Shown: positions 1 to 8,854, numbered from the stretch's first letter. The stretch is DNA of 29,275 nucleotides from CAZSVI01 sp964610205 (GCA_964610205.1 CAZSVI010000036.1:1-29275); one strand, 5' to 3'. The notes: a model not told the origin generated them from the sequence alone. Numbers and translations are program-made.

Positions 1-1
1 A

Positions 2-2131
2 GGCGCTGTCCTCAAACAGTATAACCCATACCAAGCTCAAAGCGATGGGAAATATGAGGAGTTAACCGAACGTGAAGCACGCTCATATACAGTTGTGGGT
101 TTCTATAACCGGCCGTCATTTGAGCTTTTTTCCGCACCGGGCTATACGGCGCTTACGGTTGCTGACGAAGGAGACAAAGGTTATACCTTTGATGTTTATT
201 TCAAGATGAAGGATCCAAAAGAGGTTTACTATTATCTGAACACAGAGGCGCAAGAGGATGGTTTCAATAAGTATTATGACAACCGAGATGTTCTCATGTA
301 CAGCGGGGCTTCAAGGTATAATACTTTTTACGGAGTGCTGTACAGCCTTGCCGCCATCCTGATTGTCCTTATCATGTTTGGTTCCATATCACTTATTTAT
401 AATGCGTTTGCCATCTCTGTCAGCGAGAGGACCAGGCAATTTGGACTGCTTTCCTCTGTGGGCGCAACGAAAAAGCAGATAAGAAGCAGTGTGCTGTTTG
501 AGGCGCTGGTGGTGAGCGTGGCAGGTATTCCGTTGGGAATATTGTCAGGCATAGCCGGGATAGCGGTTACGCTTGCCTGTGTTGGCGGCAAATTTTCTTC
601 ACTGTATGGCGGAGAGGGTTTAAAAACCGCTCTCTCAATTCATATCAGCATATGGGCTGTTGTTATTGCAGCAATCGTAGCACTGGTAACAGTACTCTTT
701 TCGGCATGGATACCTTCAAGAAGGGCGACGCGCATTACGGCCATTGAAGCCGTACGCCAGACGAAAGATATCCTGATAAAAGGAAGGCATGTAAAAACAT
801 CATGGTTAACTTACAGCCTTTTCGGACTTGAAGGGGTACTTGCCAGGAAGTATTTCAAAAGAAGCCGGAAGAAATACCGTGCTACGGTTGTATCCTTGTT
901 TATGAGCATTGTGCTGTTTATCTCCGCCAGTTCATTCTGTGGTTATCTTAAGGATAGTGTTGGAAATGTGTTTGAAACCAGAGATTATGATATTGAATAT
1001 TCCACTTATACAGGGAACCTTGGCGAGGTTGCCGTTTCAGAGCTTTATGAAGCGCTGCGCGGTGTTTCAGGTGTTACCGGATCCAATTTCAGTTACCTGC
1101 AAAACGGTATTCTGGACATAGACTCAGCATACCTGTCCAATGATTACAAAAAATACAACGAGGGTAATATGGGTTATGCAATGTGCTATGTGGTGGAAGA
1201 TGAAGCCTTTGTATGGTTTTTAGAAAATAGCGGTTTGAACCCGGATAAGTTCATGGATGGTAAGAATCCCTCCGGAATTGCTTTGTCCACCTGTTCCGGG
1301 TTTAACTATAGTACTCAGAGGTATGAACGTTATACGGTGTTTTCCGGAGACAGGGCAGAATTTACGCTGCGGGTGTTTGATGAGGAGAAATTCAATAAAC
1401 TGACCAAAGAAGAAAAGGAATCTGTTGAGATTGACGATACGTTTTATATTCCTGTTCCCGTCAAAGTCGATACGATTGTTGACCGGCTGCCCATGGGCGT
1501 AAACGGCAACCTGTACGGAACCAATGTTACGGTTATGTACCCCGAAAGTCTTGCGGACAGAATATCACCGCATTTGAAAGGGTCGCGAGTAGCATGCTTT
1601 TTTACTGTAAAAAATCACAGGCAGACATACGATGAAATGGCTTCGGTGCTGACGGGATTTGCACTGGATAACGGCCCTTTGCAAAATTATGCCGCCATGT
1701 CTGAAACTAACCGTAATCTTATTATCATCATAAATGTGTTCTCCTATGGATTTATTGTCCTTATCTCGCTGATAGCCGCAGCCAATGTATTCAATACTAT
1801 TTCGACGAATATAAGCCTGCGGCGGCGTGAATTTGCCATGCTTAAATCCGTCGGAATGACAAGGCGGGGATTTTTAAAGATGATGAACTACGAATGCCTG
1901 CTATATGGGATGAAATCGTTATTCTGGGGTTTGCCCGTATCATTTGCCATGACTTATCTCATATACCGCAGTATTAATATAGGGTATACCGGCGATTTCC
2001 ATTTGCCTTGGTCATCCATACTGGTAGCCGTACTGAGTGTGTTTGCCGTAGTGTTCTCAACCATGATGTATTCCATGCGCAAAATAAACAGGGATAATCC
2101 TATTGATGCAATTAGAAATGAGAATCTGTAG
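2..2131 (+). CDS. FtsX/MacB-type ABC transporter permease, 5'-truncated
   Basis: The reading frame is open from base 2, so the true start lies left of the window; the GTG at 95 is internal. The visible part begins with an extracellular MacB-like segment, then a hydrophobic block (about residues 80-220 counted from the GTG) with the sequence SERTRQFGLLSSVGATKKQI, which is typical of FtsX-domain permeases. After a large extracellular domain (about 290-555) a second FtsX domain follows, with the matching motif RRREFAMLKSVGMTRRGF and three more helices to the C-terminus. This two-FtsX layout is known from LolCDE/MacB- and BceB-like permeases that move lipids, peptides or antibiotics or act as sensors, working with a separate ATPase. 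The ATPase is not in the window and would be expected just upstream. The substrate cannot be told. Confidence 0.9.
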   Translation, partial: GAVLKQYNPYQAQSDGKYEELTEREARSYTVVGFYNRPSFELFSAPGYTALTVADEGDKGYTFDVYFKMKDPKEVYYYLNTEAQEDGFNKYYDNRDVLMYSGASRYNTFYGVLYSLAAILIVLIMFGSISLIYNAFAISVSERTRQFGLLSSVGATKKQIRSSVLFEALVVSVAGIPLGILSGIAGIAVTLACVGGKFSSLYGGEGLKTALSIHISIWAVVIAAIVALVTVLFSAWIPSRRATRITAIEAVRQTKDILIKGRHVKTSWLTYSLFGLEGVLARKYFKRSRKKYRATVVSLFMSIVLFISASSFCGYLKDSVGNVFETRDYDIEYSTYTGNLGEVAVSELYEALRGVSGVTGSNFSYLQNGILDIDSAYLSNDYKKYNEGNMGYAMCYVVEDEAFVWFLENSGLNPDKFMDGKNPSGIALSTCSGFNYSTQRYERYTVFSGDRAEFTLRVFDEEKFNKLTKEEKESVEIDDTFYIPVPVKVDTIVDRLPMGVNGNLYGTNVTVMYPESLADRISPHLKGSRVACFFTVKNHRQTYDEMASVLTGFALDNGPLQNYAAMSETNRNLIIIINVFSYGFIVLISLIAAANVFNTISTNISLRRREFAMLKSVGMTRRGFLKMMNYECLLYGMKSLFWGLPVSFAMTYLIYRSINIGYTGDFHLPWSSILVAVLSVFAVVFSTMMYSMRKINRDNPIDAIRNENL

Positions 2132-2171
2132 GAAGCAGGGAAAGCAGGGGACGGTTCATCCTCTCGCTTCC
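2131..2171. repeat. Short imperfect hairpin with GGGGACGGTTC core between convergent genes
   Basis: The 49 bp between the permease stop and the convergent AraC gene hold GGAAGC at 2131-2136 and its complement GCTTCC at 2166-2171, with the string GGGGACGGTTC at 2147-2157 in the loop. From memory, GGGGACGGTTC-type strings recur between genes in Clostridia and near REP-like Y1 transposases. There is no T-run, so it is not a standard terminator. Only one copy is visible here. Confidence 0.3.
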
Positions 2172-2180
2172 CTATAAGCG

Positions 2181-4418
2181 TTAGATTTTCTGCCTGTACT
2201 CCGAAGGAGTCATACCAAAGCTCTTTTTAAATACTGTATAGAAATAATTGTTGCTGCTGAATCCAATGCTTTTTGAAATTTCATTAATTGACATATCTGA
2301 TCTTTCAAGAAGCATTATTGCATTCTCCATCCTTATATGGTTTATGTAGTCGGCGACCGACTTTGACGTATATGTTTTGAAAAGCTTGCCAAGATAACCG
2401 TAAGACAGGCCGATGTTATCTGAAATGTTGTTCAGACACAGGCTTTCATCCGCATAATTCTGCTTAATAATTTCAATCACCTTGTTAACCAGCAGTTCAT
2501 ACCTTGAATTTTTCTTTTCATCAAGGGCTGACCGGAAGTGAATGAACATTTCATAAAACCTGCCCTGTATCTCACTGGTAGTTTCACATTTATTAAGATT
2601 GATAAGGAACAAATTAAAATTGTATTCTATAGAGAATTTGCTTATATTCTCAACTCTTTCCAACGAGCTGCTAATGGATGATGTGAGTCTTAAGAGCATT
2701 GAATTCAATATTGAAATGGGGTAACCCTTTGCAGAATCAAGCATAACATTCAGAAGCTGCATGGCTTGCTCTACTTTACTGAGCATAAGGGCATCCAGAA
2801 GCATTTTTTCAATTTCCGCCGGATATATGTATTCTTCGGGAGCAATCGTTTTTAGTCTCTCAGTATGAATCACACATTGATGGCCATAAAACATTCTATA
2901 GTTTGATGCCTGCTTCACCTCCATATAAAGGAGACTTATATCGTTGAAGGTGTATCCGGAGGGGCCTGATACCGCTGATATTGACAATTTGATATTTTTT
3001 TCAGCCGTTTCCTGTACAAGCCTTATCAAGGTGTCAATTTGTCCTATGCTTATATTATTGGGATTAAAAACCAATATGATATGGTCGGATTTCATATCCA
3101 TTGTTTCGGTATCAAACCGCCTTACGAAAATTTCTGATGCTGTTTTCATTATGGCTTGTTTTAGCAGGCTTATATCATATGTTTTATACTTTTCACACAG
3201 TTCATGATAGTGATCGATTTTCAGCAGTACAAGGAATAGTTCTTTTTCGGCCGAGAAGCCGATATTATATTTTTCAAAGTCGTTCTTCATGCTTTCATAT
3301 GGACAGGATATACTGTTGGTTAGACAGCTGTAAAGGAATTCTTCCTTTAATCTGTCCATATCACTTCTGCTGTCGGTAATTTGCTTCCTTAAACCGTTGA
3401 TAATGTCATCGACGGATTTTTTGGCTTTGCCCGTTATCAAATAGGCCAGGACAAAACCGATACTCATATTCAATACAAGAAGCAGAATGGATATCAAGCC
3501 TGTTCTTTTGATATTGCTGTATACGCTGCCATATGGGATTGCCCGTATAAAAAACCATTGCAGCTTGCTGGCATACACATATGTAACAAAGGACTTTTTA
3601 CCGTCAATACTTTCTATAAAATAGCCGGTATCACTCTGCGAATCAAGAATTCCCGATATAAAACCCTCCTGTGAAATATCCTGAAGCAATTCATTGTTAT
3701 ATATGCTGCTTACGAGTATACCGTCTTTATTTATTACATACAAGCTGCCTTCAATATCCTTGTTATATAATTCAATGATATTTCTGACCCAGTCTTCGGA
3801 TACATTGATTATGACGGCCCGGTTAAGTATACGCATTGAAGATTCAGGAAGACCGAAATACAAAACCGTGTATATATTAATCGAATTGTTTGGTACATCC
3901 GGGGTTCCGGGCAGAACCACTTTTCTTGGAATGGGATGCAATATCCTGGTATTCTGAACCTCATTAACAAATACTGCTGCTTCCGTGTCAAAAAAATTGG
4001 CGCTCGTTTGTCTGGGAGTGCTCGCAAGAGTTGAATAAAAACAATCAGTCAATACGCTGTATACATAAACTGAAACTATATTGGTAGAGGTTGATGCATA
4101 ATTTCTAAGTCTGATATGCGATTTGAGCATGCTGTCGGGATCGGGGCTGGAGTTGTTAAGCAGCATAGCAATGTCGGTATCATTATAAATCTGGAAGGAA
4201 AGCCTGCGAATCGAGTCGAAAAGAGAGTCGCTGCTTAAGCTCAACTGAAGGAGGCTGTTTATGGAAGAACCGGTGACGCGTGAAATCTCCAGACTGCGGT
4301 ATGTAAAAAAGAATATCAGGGAAACTATCAGCATAATGGAAAACATGGACAATGAAATATATTTTTTAAGGAAGCTGAATACAGAGTCATTTTCGTTTTG
4401 ATTACTTTTTATTATCAT
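2181..4418 (-). CDS. Membrane-bound AraC-family transcriptional regulator with extracellular sensor
   Basis: 745 aa. An N-terminal membrane helix (about residues 22-44) is followed by an extracellular sensor-like region (46-300), a second helix (about 306-330), a cytoplasmic stretch resembling the degenerate GGDEF-like linker of YesN-type proteins (about 360-570), and a C-terminal AraC double helix-turn-helix (about 645-745) ending in NYFYTVFKKSFGMTPSEYRQ, a clear HTH_18 signature. The start ATG at 4418 is preceded by AAAGGAG on the minus strand. Regulators of this architecture are commonly divergent to, or next to, LplABC/YtcQP sugar transporters, exactly the arrangement here. By inference it senses an extracellular sugar, or the loaded binding protein, and activates the operon starting at 4854. 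The ligand is unknown. Confidence 0.9.
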   Translation of the reverse strand: MIIKSNQNENDSVFSFLKKYISLSMFSIMLIVSLIFFFTYRSLEISRVTGSSINSLLQLSLSSDSLFDSIRRLSFQIYNDTDIAMLLNNSSPDPDSMLKSHIRLRNYASTSTNIVSVYVYSVLTDCFYSTLASTPRQTSANFFDTEAAVFVNEVQNTRILHPIPRKVVLPGTPDVPNNSINIYTVLYFGLPESSMRILNRAVIINVSEDWVRNIIELYNKDIEGSLYVINKDGILVSSIYNNELLQDISQEGFISGILDSQSDTGYFIESIDGKKSFVTYVYASKLQWFFIRAIPYGSVYSNIKRTGLISILLLVLNMSIGFVLAYLITGKAKKSVDDIINGLRKQITDSRSDMDRLKEEFLYSCLTNSISCPYESMKNDFEKYNIGFSAEKELFLVLLKIDHYHELCEKYKTYDISLLKQAIMKTASEIFVRRFDTETMDMKSDHIILVFNPNNISIGQIDTLIRLVQETAEKNIKLSISAVSGPSGYTFNDISLLYMEVKQASNYRMFYGHQCVIHTERLKTIAPEEYIYPAEIEKMLLDALMLSKVEQAMQLLNVMLDSAKGYPISILNSMLLRLTSSISSSLERVENISKFSIEYNFNLFLINLNKCETTSEIQGRFYEMFIHFRSALDEKKNSRYELLVNKVIEIIKQNYADESLCLNNISDNIGLSYGYLGKLFKTYTSKSVADYINHIRMENAIMLLERSDMSINEISKSIGFSSNNYFYTVFKKSFGMTPSEYRQKI

Positions 4419-4522
4419 ACGATGGCTCCTTTAAATCTCCGATGCTTATTTTTTCTGCGTCATTCTATAAAATCCTTACCTGAAACTAAATAATGAATGT
4501 TTAAAAGTCATAAATGTGTAAC

Positions 4523-4552
4523 TATATATTGAATTTGAAAATTCAATATATA
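4523..4552. promoter_or_regulatory. Perfect 14-bp inverted repeat in divergent intergenic region
   Basis: TATATATTGAATTT at 4523-4536 and its exact complement AAATTCAATATATA at 4539-4552 are separated by only GA. The arm pair lies about 105 bp upstream of the AraC gene start and about 300 bp upstream of the transporter. It is followed by TTTTTT at 4555-4560, so it could also act as a weak AT-rich terminator-like hairpin on the plus strand. Operator or hairpin cannot be decided from the sequence. Confidence 0.5.
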
Positions 4553-4762
4553 AATTTTTTGAAAAAAACCTGATAATATATATTGTATTGTTAATTGTGC
4601 ATAATTTTTTTTCTAATTTATATATAAAAATTCTAATACAAACAGTATAAATAATCAATATTATTTATTTGTGAAAATCGCACAATCGTTTAAAAGCTGA
4701 GGATTTATCAAATTTTAGAGTTGGGTTTTATTTAAAAACTGATTAATATCCACCTTTTAAAG

Positions 4763-4791
4763 TTTACTTTATCCGCAGCCGGATGGATAAT
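4763..4791 (+). promoter_or_regulatory. Candidate sigma-A promoter of the sugar transporter operon
   Basis: TTTACT (4763-4768) and GATAAT (4786-4791) are 17 bp apart, about 60 bp upstream of the first permease start. The spacer contains a perfect inverted repeat, ATCCG (4771-4775) and CGGAT (4780-4784), and a second nested one, TTATCC (4769-4774) and GGATAA (4785-4790). These could bind a regulator. The rest of the 435-bp gap (4419-4853) is very AT-rich and holds no convincing gene. Confidence 0.5.
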
Positions 4792-4853
4792 ATTACTGTA
4801 GGCAGTTTCCAAAATTATTATCATATTCAATTATAACCACAGGAGATATTAAT

Positions 4854-5834
4854 ATGAGAAAAGTTATGTCGGACAAAACATTCGGGGCAAAACCAATGCA
4901 CAAATCCAACAGCTTCATAAAGGAAATGAAAACCAATTTCAGCCTTTTCATTTTACTGGTGCCGGGATTTGTTGTTGTATTATTAATGAGTTATTTACCC
5001 TTGCCTGGCATATTGATGGCATTCCAGGAATACAGGTTTTATACCGGCAACTTTTTTATGAATCTGTTAAAATGCAAATGGGTGTGGTTTGATAACTTCT
5101 GGCTTTTCTTCAATGATAAATACTTTACATATGCCGTCCAGACAACGATAGGATACAACCTGTTCTTTCTGGTCAGCGGAACGACGATTTCGCTGATTAT
5201 CGCAATCGTTATCAATGAACTGACAAACAGAAAAATGTCTAAGTTGTTACATAACTGTATGCTTCTGCCATATCTTTTATCCTGGGTTGTGTTCAGTTAT
5301 GTGGTTTTTGCGTTTCTGGGATCGGAAAACGGTTTTATTAACCGATCCATTCTGTCTCCGCTTGGACTCAAGAATATAAACTTTTATATTAATGCCGGCT
5401 ACTGGCCGGTTATTCTTTTTATTGTAAATACCATCAAGTTTGCGGGTTATGGAAGCATACTATATTTATCGGCCATAGTCGGAATAGATCCTGAGTACTA
5501 TGAATCGGCCATCATAGACGGCGCAACCAAATGGCAGCAGATAACAAAAATCACCGTTCCTCTCATATCGCATGTAGTGATAATTACAGTGATTTTAACC
5601 CTGGGTAATATAATGACTGCCGATTTCGGGCTGTTTTATAATGTTCCTCGCCAGTCCCCATTTCTTCGTCAGGCCACGGATATTGTCGATATATATGTTT
5701 ACAGAAAGCTTCAGGATGGTAAAATGGCGGTTTCAGCTGCAGCAGGACTGTTAAAATCGGTTATCGGACTGATTACGGTTCTCACGGCAAACTTCGCAAT
5801 TAGGAAAATTGACCGGGAAAAGGCATTATTCTAA
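4854..5834 (+). CDS. ABC transporter permease, LplB/MalF-like, sugar uptake
   Basis: 326 aa integral membrane protein, the first of two permease subunits of a CUT1-type carbohydrate importer. After a polar cytoplasmic N-terminus it has about six hydrophobic segments, starting at about residue 30. The cytoplasmic EAA loop that docks the ATPase is visible at about 214-237 (YYESAIIDGATKWQQITKIT). The opening with LVPGFVVVLLMSYLPLPGILMAFQEYRF is typical of the LplB/YtcP-associated permease subgroup linked to oligo- or polysaccharide uptake. The start ATG has AGGAG 8 bases upstream. The second permease follows after 14 bp, so the two are cotranscribed. The substrate is not deducible from the permease; neighbours suggest mannose-containing oligosaccharides. 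Confidence 0.93.
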   Translation: MRKVMSDKTFGAKPMHKSNSFIKEMKTNFSLFILLVPGFVVVLLMSYLPLPGILMAFQEYRFYTGNFFMNLLKCKWVWFDNFWLFFNDKYFTYAVQTTIGYNLFFLVSGTTISLIIAIVINELTNRKMSKLLHNCMLLPYLLSWVVFSYVVFAFLGSENGFINRSILSPLGLKNINFYINAGYWPVILFIVNTIKFAGYGSILYLSAIVGIDPEYYESAIIDGATKWQQITKITVPLISHVVIITVILTLGNIMTADFGLFYNVPRQSPFLRQATDIVDIYVYRKLQDGKMAVSAAAGLLKSVIGLITVLTANFAIRKIDREKALF

Positions 5835-5848
5835 GAGGAGACATTGTT

Positions 5849-6757
5849 ATGAAAAAGTATTCGCACATTAACAGTATTTCAAGTGGATGGAACATATTTC
5901 TTAATATCATAACAGGGTTGTATGCCATGCTGTGCACACTTCCATTCCTGTTGGTTTTCATAGTTTCCATCACCGATGAAAAAACCATATTAAACAAAGG
6001 GTTTTCGTTTTACCCTGAATCCCTGTCCCTTGATGCATACAGATCGGTTATTCAGAGTACAGGGTCAATACTTCGGGTGTATGGAATATCCATTCTTGTT
6101 ACGGTTTTAGGTACGATACTCAGTGTTATCATTATGGCTATGTATGCTTATCCGCTTTCACGGAGCAGCTTTAAATACAGAAATAAGTTTACCTTTTTTA
6201 TATTTTTACCGATGCTGTTCGGAGGAGGACTGGTTCCGTGGTATGTCGTATGCACACAGGTCCTTCACCTGAAAAATACAATGTGGGCGTTAATCATTCC
6301 TTATCTTTTCAATTCTTTTTATGTTATTATTATGAGAACATTTTTCAAGACAACAATACAGGAATCAATCATAGAATCCGCAAAGCTTGATGGAGCCGGC
6401 GAAATTAAAATTTTTACAACCATCGTTCTGCCGTTGTCGACACCTGTTCTGGCAAGCGTTGCCCTTTTTGTATCAATAAACTACTGGAATGACTGGTGGT
6501 TGTCAACCATACTGCAGAACGACAATAAGTGGATTAACCTGCAGTATGCGATGTACAGGGTGCTTGTTAACGCTACCTATCTTGCCCAGCTTGGAGGTTC
6601 TGCCGGCGGTAACACCCAGGCCGAGCTTGCAAGAATGCCTACTGAAACCATAAGGATGGCAATGTGCGTGTTCGCTATGGGCCCGATAGTTCTTGCCTAT
6701 CCTTTTTTCCAGAGATATTTTATCAGCGGGCTTACGCTTGGCGCCATCAAGGGATAA
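5849..6757 (+). CDS. ABC transporter permease, LplC/YtcP (MalG)-like
   Basis: 302 aa, the second membrane subunit of the same importer. It has about six transmembrane segments and an EAA loop at about 171-197 (QESIIESAKLDGAGEIKIF). It has the typical C-terminal ending of the LplC/YtcP family (QRYFISGLTLGAIKG). The ribosome binding site AGAGGAGA lies just upstream of the ATG. It sits 14 bp after the first permease and 130 bp before the binding-protein gene. Together the three genes form a complete importer except for the ATPase, which in Gram-positive bacteria is often an unlinked shared MsmX-type subunit. Confidence 0.93.
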   Translation: MKKYSHINSISSGWNIFLNIITGLYAMLCTLPFLLVFIVSITDEKTILNKGFSFYPESLSLDAYRSVIQSTGSILRVYGISILVTVLGTILSVIIMAMYAYPLSRSSFKYRNKFTFFIFLPMLFGGGLVPWYVVCTQVLHLKNTMWALIIPYLFNSFYVIIMRTFFKTTIQESIIESAKLDGAGEIKIFTTIVLPLSTPVLASVALFVSINYWNDWWLSTILQNDNKWINLQYAMYRVLVNATYLAQLGGSAGGNTQAELARMPTETIRMAMCVFAMGPIVLAYPFFQRYFISGLTLGAIKG

Positions 6758-6764
6758 AAACGTA

Positions 6765-6813
6765 TTTAAACGGCGTCGTTTCCGGTTAAATTGCATAAAC
6801 GCCGCGGTTTAAA
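6765..6813 (+). other. Stem-loop between permease and binding-protein genes
   Basis: TTTAAACGGCG (6765-6775) can pair with CGCCG (6800-6804) and TTTAAA (6808-6813), leaving a 3-base bulge. A second small stem, GCATGG/CCATGC, follows at about 6830-6860. There is no T-run on the plus strand. Such intercistronic hairpins often protect the downstream binding-protein mRNA and raise its expression over the permeases; that role is inferred. Confidence 0.4.
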
Positions 6814-6887
6814 AAATAAACAAGGTTAAGCATGGCAACCGGAATATCAGGTCACCATGCAAACTGAATTAAAAGGAGGTATTTTTC

Positions 6888-8435
6888 ATGAAAAAAACAT
6901 CCAGGCTGCTTTATCTGGCAATTTCTATCTGTCTTATGCTGTCACTCGTTATAACAGGCTGTTCGAAAACCGGCAGCACAGGTACGGCCGGCGGGACGCA
7001 GGCAACAGGCGATTCAGCGGGAACCGATAAAAGCCTTGCTCCATATCAGGTCACATGGTATACTATCGGAAACACTTCTGAGCCCGACGAAAAACTTATT
7101 GAAAACGCTGTGGGAGACTACCTGAAAGACAAAATCAATACAACGGTGGATATTATAGCATATCCCATAGGCGAGTACCAGGATAAGGTCAGGACAATAA
7201 TCCAGTCCGGAGAGAAGGCTGACCTGTTCTTTACATGCTCGTGGCACATGGATTATATCACTACCGTCAGGGATGGCCTTGCTGCAGAAATAACCGATGA
7301 TATGCTGAATAATTATGCGCCGAGCGCCAAACAGGTGCTTGGCAGCACTGCATACCTTGCAGGCGCGAAGATTGACGGTAAACTGTATACCCTGCCCTGT
7401 AATAAAGAGGTCGGGGCACAGGGCGGTGTTATCCTGAACAAGGCGATGGTCGACAAATACAACATTAATATTAAAGATATTAAAAAATATGATGATCTGG
7501 TTCCGATACTTCAGATGATAAAGGAAAACGAGCCTAACTCAATACCCATAGACACATCCCGAAACAATCATAGCAGCCAGATTATCAACTGCTATGGAGA
7601 CAATGTGGGCCAGGCGTTTGAGTTTATTAAAATGCCGATGAGCGGAGGCGACTGGTTATTAGCATTTGATATGCCGGAAATTGTGGATGTATTTAGGACA
7701 AACAAAAGAATTTACGATTTGGGCCTTATCAGGGAAGACGCGGTAACTCTCCTTGATATTATGCCCGACTTAAAAACAGGAAGGGTGTTTGCAAGCTGGC
7801 AGCAGCTCAAACCGGGCAAAGACGCCGAAATGACGTCTTCAACAGGCGTGGAATGGGTGCAGGTGCCACTTACCGATCCGGTAACCAGGTCTTCCGACCC
7901 GACAGGTTCCATGATGGCGATTCCCGCGACATGTCAAGACCCTTCAAGAGTACTTATGTTCTATGACTATTTCTATCACGACAGAGAATTGCTGACACTG
8001 GTGAATTTCGGCATCGAGAATACACACTGGGTTAAGATTGACGCAAATACGATTGATTTTGCGCCCGCAACCGAAGGCGGGACTAAATCCGGCTGGAATC
8101 CGCCCTTTAATACCTGGACTGTGGGCAACCAGTTCCTCAATTATATTTTTGAAGGCGAGGATCCTAATAAGCATGAAAATATGAAGGCATTCAACGCTAC
8201 CTGTAAACCGTTTGAATCGGTAGGCTTCATAATGGATACCAAAAGCTGTGAAAATATGATCGAAAAACTCAGGGCGGTGCAAGTGGATGAGTATACACTC
8301 CTCGCAATGGGAGTGGTAGACGATGTAGACGCAACGATGCAGGTCATGCTGGATAAATGGAATGAGGCCGGCCTGCAGGATGTTATAGCCGAATACAACA
8401 GGCAATACAAGGAATGGAAGGCCCAGGCAAAATAA
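6888..8435 (+). CDS. Extracellular solute-binding lipoprotein of the sugar ABC transporter
   Basis: 515 aa. It has a lipoprotein signal peptide: a positively charged start, a hydrophobic core, and a lipobox ending in ITGC with the lipidated cysteine at residue 25, followed by a Ser/Thr/Gly-rich tether to about residue 50. The mature part fits the large LplA/YtcQ-type family-1 solute-binding proteins in size and in composition, with many aromatic residues. The ribosome binding site AAAGGAGGT 7-8 bases before the ATG is near-ideal and suggests high expression. It follows the two permease genes and completes the importer. A mannose-containing oligosaccharide is the likely ligand only because of the neighbouring GH130 and GH38 genes. 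Confidence 0.92.
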   Translation: MKKTSRLLYLAISICLMLSLVITGCSKTGSTGTAGGTQATGDSAGTDKSLAPYQVTWYTIGNTSEPDEKLIENAVGDYLKDKINTTVDIIAYPIGEYQDKVRTIIQSGEKADLFFTCSWHMDYITTVRDGLAAEITDDMLNNYAPSAKQVLGSTAYLAGAKIDGKLYTLPCNKEVGAQGGVILNKAMVDKYNINIKDIKKYDDLVPILQMIKENEPNSIPIDTSRNNHSSQIINCYGDNVGQAFEFIKMPMSGGDWLLAFDMPEIVDVFRTNKRIYDLGLIREDAVTLLDIMPDLKTGRVFASWQQLKPGKDAEMTSSTGVEWVQVPLTDPVTRSSDPTGSMMAIPATCQDPSRVLMFYDYFYHDRELLTLVNFGIENTHWVKIDANTIDFAPATEGGTKSGWNPPFNTWTVGNQFLNYIFEGEDPNKHENMKAFNATCKPFESVGFIMDTKSCENMIEKLRAVQVDEYTLLAMGVVDDVDATMQVMLDKWNEAGLQDVIAEYNRQYKEWKAQAK

Positions 8436-8468
8436 AAAATATAAAATATAAAATACTCCTCCTATCAT

Positions 8469-8499
8469 GAAGCCGGCTGTTATCTGAGCATCCGGCTTC
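8469..8499 (+). terminator. Possible terminator hairpin after the transporter operon
   Basis: GAAGCCGG (8469-8476) and CCGGCTTC (8492-8499) form a perfect 8-bp stem with a 15-base loop, 34 bp after the binding-protein stop. No U-tract follows, so it would be a weak or Rho-assisted terminator, or only an mRNA 3'-end stabiliser. Confidence 0.4.
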
Positions 8500-8533
8500 T
8501 GAGGTATCTTAACCGGTACTTTTACCAAATTTC

Positions 8534-8697
8534 TAAAGGATCCCCCGCCACACTTCTATTAGGTGGGGGTTCCTTGTTAACAGGTCGAGGCTTGTGGTTC
8601 GTTCCGGTGGATACGCACCTTTGTTCCCGTTTCGGTGGAGGTAGAGTCCCCGACCGAAGTTCCAATATTCAGCTTTAACCGAACGAGTTCACTCATA
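8534..8697 (-). mobile_element. Remnant of IS605/IS1341-type element: tnpB 3' end with right-end (omega-RNA-like) hairpin
   Basis: On the minus strand an ATG at 8696 opens a 39-codon frame ending at 8577. Its Ser/Thr/Gly-rich peptide (SVGDSTSTETGTKVRIH in the middle) resembles the variable tails of TnpB proteins. It is followed by a strong hairpin at 8538-8573 (GGAACCCCC pairing with GGGGGATCC, one mismatch), like the GC-rich hairpin at the right end of IS200/IS605-family elements, where the TnpB guide RNA scaffold ends. Smaller stems are visible upstream (TTCGGT/ACCGAA, GGTG/CACC). Upstream of the 39-codon frame the reading frame is closed, so the catalytic RuvC-like part is gone. The family call rests on recognising the end structure, not on a database match. 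A GC-rich hairpin acting as terminator for the transporter operon is the alternative. Confidence 0.5.
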
Positions 8698-8854
8698 GAC
8701 AATAACCCTCTTTATATCAACCACATACAGGAGCTTTACTAAATACCAAATCCGTATACGAACTATTAGCATAATAACAGTTTGCACTAAAAAAATTTGC
8801 GTCAATGTAATAAATCCTATTAAATAAGATAAAATTTAATAATCCTATTGGCAA

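Noticed and set aside
4476..4658. 60-codon minus-strand frame in the AraC-transporter gap
   Set aside because: Composition is Ile/Phe/Tyr/Asn/Lys from AT-rich DNA, there is no ribosome binding site, and it covers the perfect palindrome; not a gene.
7944..8528. 194-codon minus-strand frame opposite the end of the binding-protein gene
   Set aside because: It is the shadow of a well-supported lipoprotein gene, with no family resemblance.
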